Source of the DNA: Streptomyces sp. NRRL F-5123
GTDB lineage: Bacteria; Actinomycetota; Actinomycetes; Streptomycetales; Streptomycetaceae
DNA length: 33,573 nt
Reading direction: 5' to 3'
Assembly: GCF_000721495.1 (NCBI RefSeq)
Contig: NZ_JOHY01000075.1
Coordinates: forward strand, 1-33,573
Part shown: positions 33,040 to 33,573 of the stretch, one piece after another
Layout of the letters: every line of letters starts with the position of its first letter
How positions within the stretch are numbered: the first letter of the stretch is position 1
Notes under the pieces: generated by a model
Told to the model about the DNA's origin: nothing
Databases searched by the model: none
The model's input: the letters and a program-made list of their open reading frames with translations, nothing else
Position numbers and translations under genes: made by a program

Positions 33040-33573
33040 CTATCCCAGGGTCCACTGCTGGTTGGACTGGCCGTTGCAGGTCCACAGATCGGCCAAGGCG
33101 CCGTTGGCGGTGGAGGCGCCGGTGACGTCCAGGCACAGGCCGGACAGGACGCTGGTGATCGTACCGTTGGAGTTGAGCTGCCACTGCTGGTTGGTGCCGC
33201 CGTTGCAGGACCAGGTCTCCACCTTGGTGCCGGCGGTGGTCCCCTTGTTCGCGGCGTCGAGGCACAGCTGGGTGCCGCCCAGGGTGACCGTCAGTTCGTT
33301 GGAGGAGTTCCGGGTCCAGTTCTGGTTGGCCTGGCTGTTGCAGTCCCAGATCTGGAGCTGGGTGCCGAGCGTGGTGGAGGAGTTGGGCACGTCCAGGCAC
33401 TTGCCCGCGCCCACCGCGTGCAGCGGCCCCGACGTGCCGCCGCCGGAGGCGGAACCGCCGTAGCCGGCGGCGTTGATGTTGGCCTGGACGGCGTTGTCGG
33501 TGGCGTCGGTGGGGTAGCCGGCGACGACGGCGCCCTCGTAGAAGGTGCCCTGGGACTGGTTGGTGTTGCCGTT
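33040..33573 (-). CDS. GH54-type alpha-L-arabinofuranosidase C-terminus with ricin-type CBM13, runs off right edge
   Basis: 178 codons are visible, read leftward, with the start outside the window. The first residues GTFYEGAVVAGYPTDATDNA then VQANINAAGYGG match the end of the GH54 catalytic domain (Aspergillus AbfB has GTFYEGVMTSGYPSDATENS at the corresponding place). A short Gly/Ser linker leads to a ricin B-type beta-trefoil (CBM13) of about 125 residues with three CLDV/CLDA and QxW repeats (LQIWDC, NQNWTR; VETWSC, NQQWQL; ADLWTC, NQQWTL). The enzyme would be secreted and release arabinose from arabinoxylan. The module shares a 27-bp identical stretch with the partial ricin module 2.2 kb away. 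A strong hairpin follows the TAG. Confidence 0.88.
   Translation of the reverse strand, partial: NGNTNQSQGTFYEGAVVAGYPTDATDNAVQANINAAGYGGSASGGGTSGPLHAVGAGKCLDVPNSSTTLGTQLQIWDCNSQANQNWTRNSSNELTVTLGGTQLCLDAANKGTTAGTKVETWSCNGGTNQQWQLNSNGTITSVLSGLCLDVTGASTANGALADLWTCNGQSNQQWTLG

Overview
The window is very GC-rich actinobacterial DNA, most likely from a Streptomyces chromosome arm. The evidence is strong third-position GC bias, GTG starts, two TTA codons in biosynthetic genes, many decayed actinobacterial insertion sequences, and secreted plant-polysaccharide hydrolases with ricin-type modules. No database could be consulted, so names rest on motifs and remembered family architecture.

Region 1 (1-15131) is the right-hand part of a nonribosomal peptide cluster. 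A leftward pair, an MFS exporter translationally coupled to an NRPS protein that begins directly with an adenylation domain (Phe-type pocket code), runs off the left edge. Diverging from it is a rightward operon of six tightly spaced or overlapping genes: an ACP-aminotransferase didomain protein, an NRPS module C-A-PCP-TE, a second NRPS module C-A-PCP, a cytochrome P450, a PhyH-type Fe(II)/2-oxoglutarate dioxygenase and a zinc alcohol dehydrogenase. The tailoring set suggests a hydroxylate, oxidise, aminate sequence on a carrier-bound substrate. This is inference. The first and fifth operon genes contain TTA codons (bldA-type control), and a CRP-like palindrome lies in the divergent promoter region.

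Region 2 (15132-19100) starts 16 bp after the last biosynthetic gene with a 43-nt sequence resembling the 3' half of a tRNA-Pro(GGG), the form of a phage or ICE attachment site. Beyond it are decayed transposases (IS3, IS630, integrase-core), two broken copies of a phage HK97-gp10-like gene flanking one intact unknown gene, and a near-complete IS5 transposase with a substituted catalytic Glu.

Region 3 (19100-26100) alternates small intact genes (VOC/glyoxalase protein, SDR with divergent MerR, a membrane protein, two hypothetical proteins, a phage-scaffold-like protein) with debris: a truncated class I lysyl-tRNA synthetase, MazG-like and helicase-associated fragments, and pieces of at least five more transposases.

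Region 4 (26100-30500) holds a divergent TetR / flavodoxin - aldo-keto reductase redox locus, bracketed by a multiply broken IS630 transposase and a fused IS1380/winged-helix remnant.

Region 5 (30500-33573) carries leftward secreted carbohydrate-active genes: a truncated GH5-ricin-NPCBM chimera, a decayed propeller-repeat protein, and the 3' end of a GH54 arabinofuranosidase with a ricin-type CBM13, followed by a strong terminator and open at the right edge.
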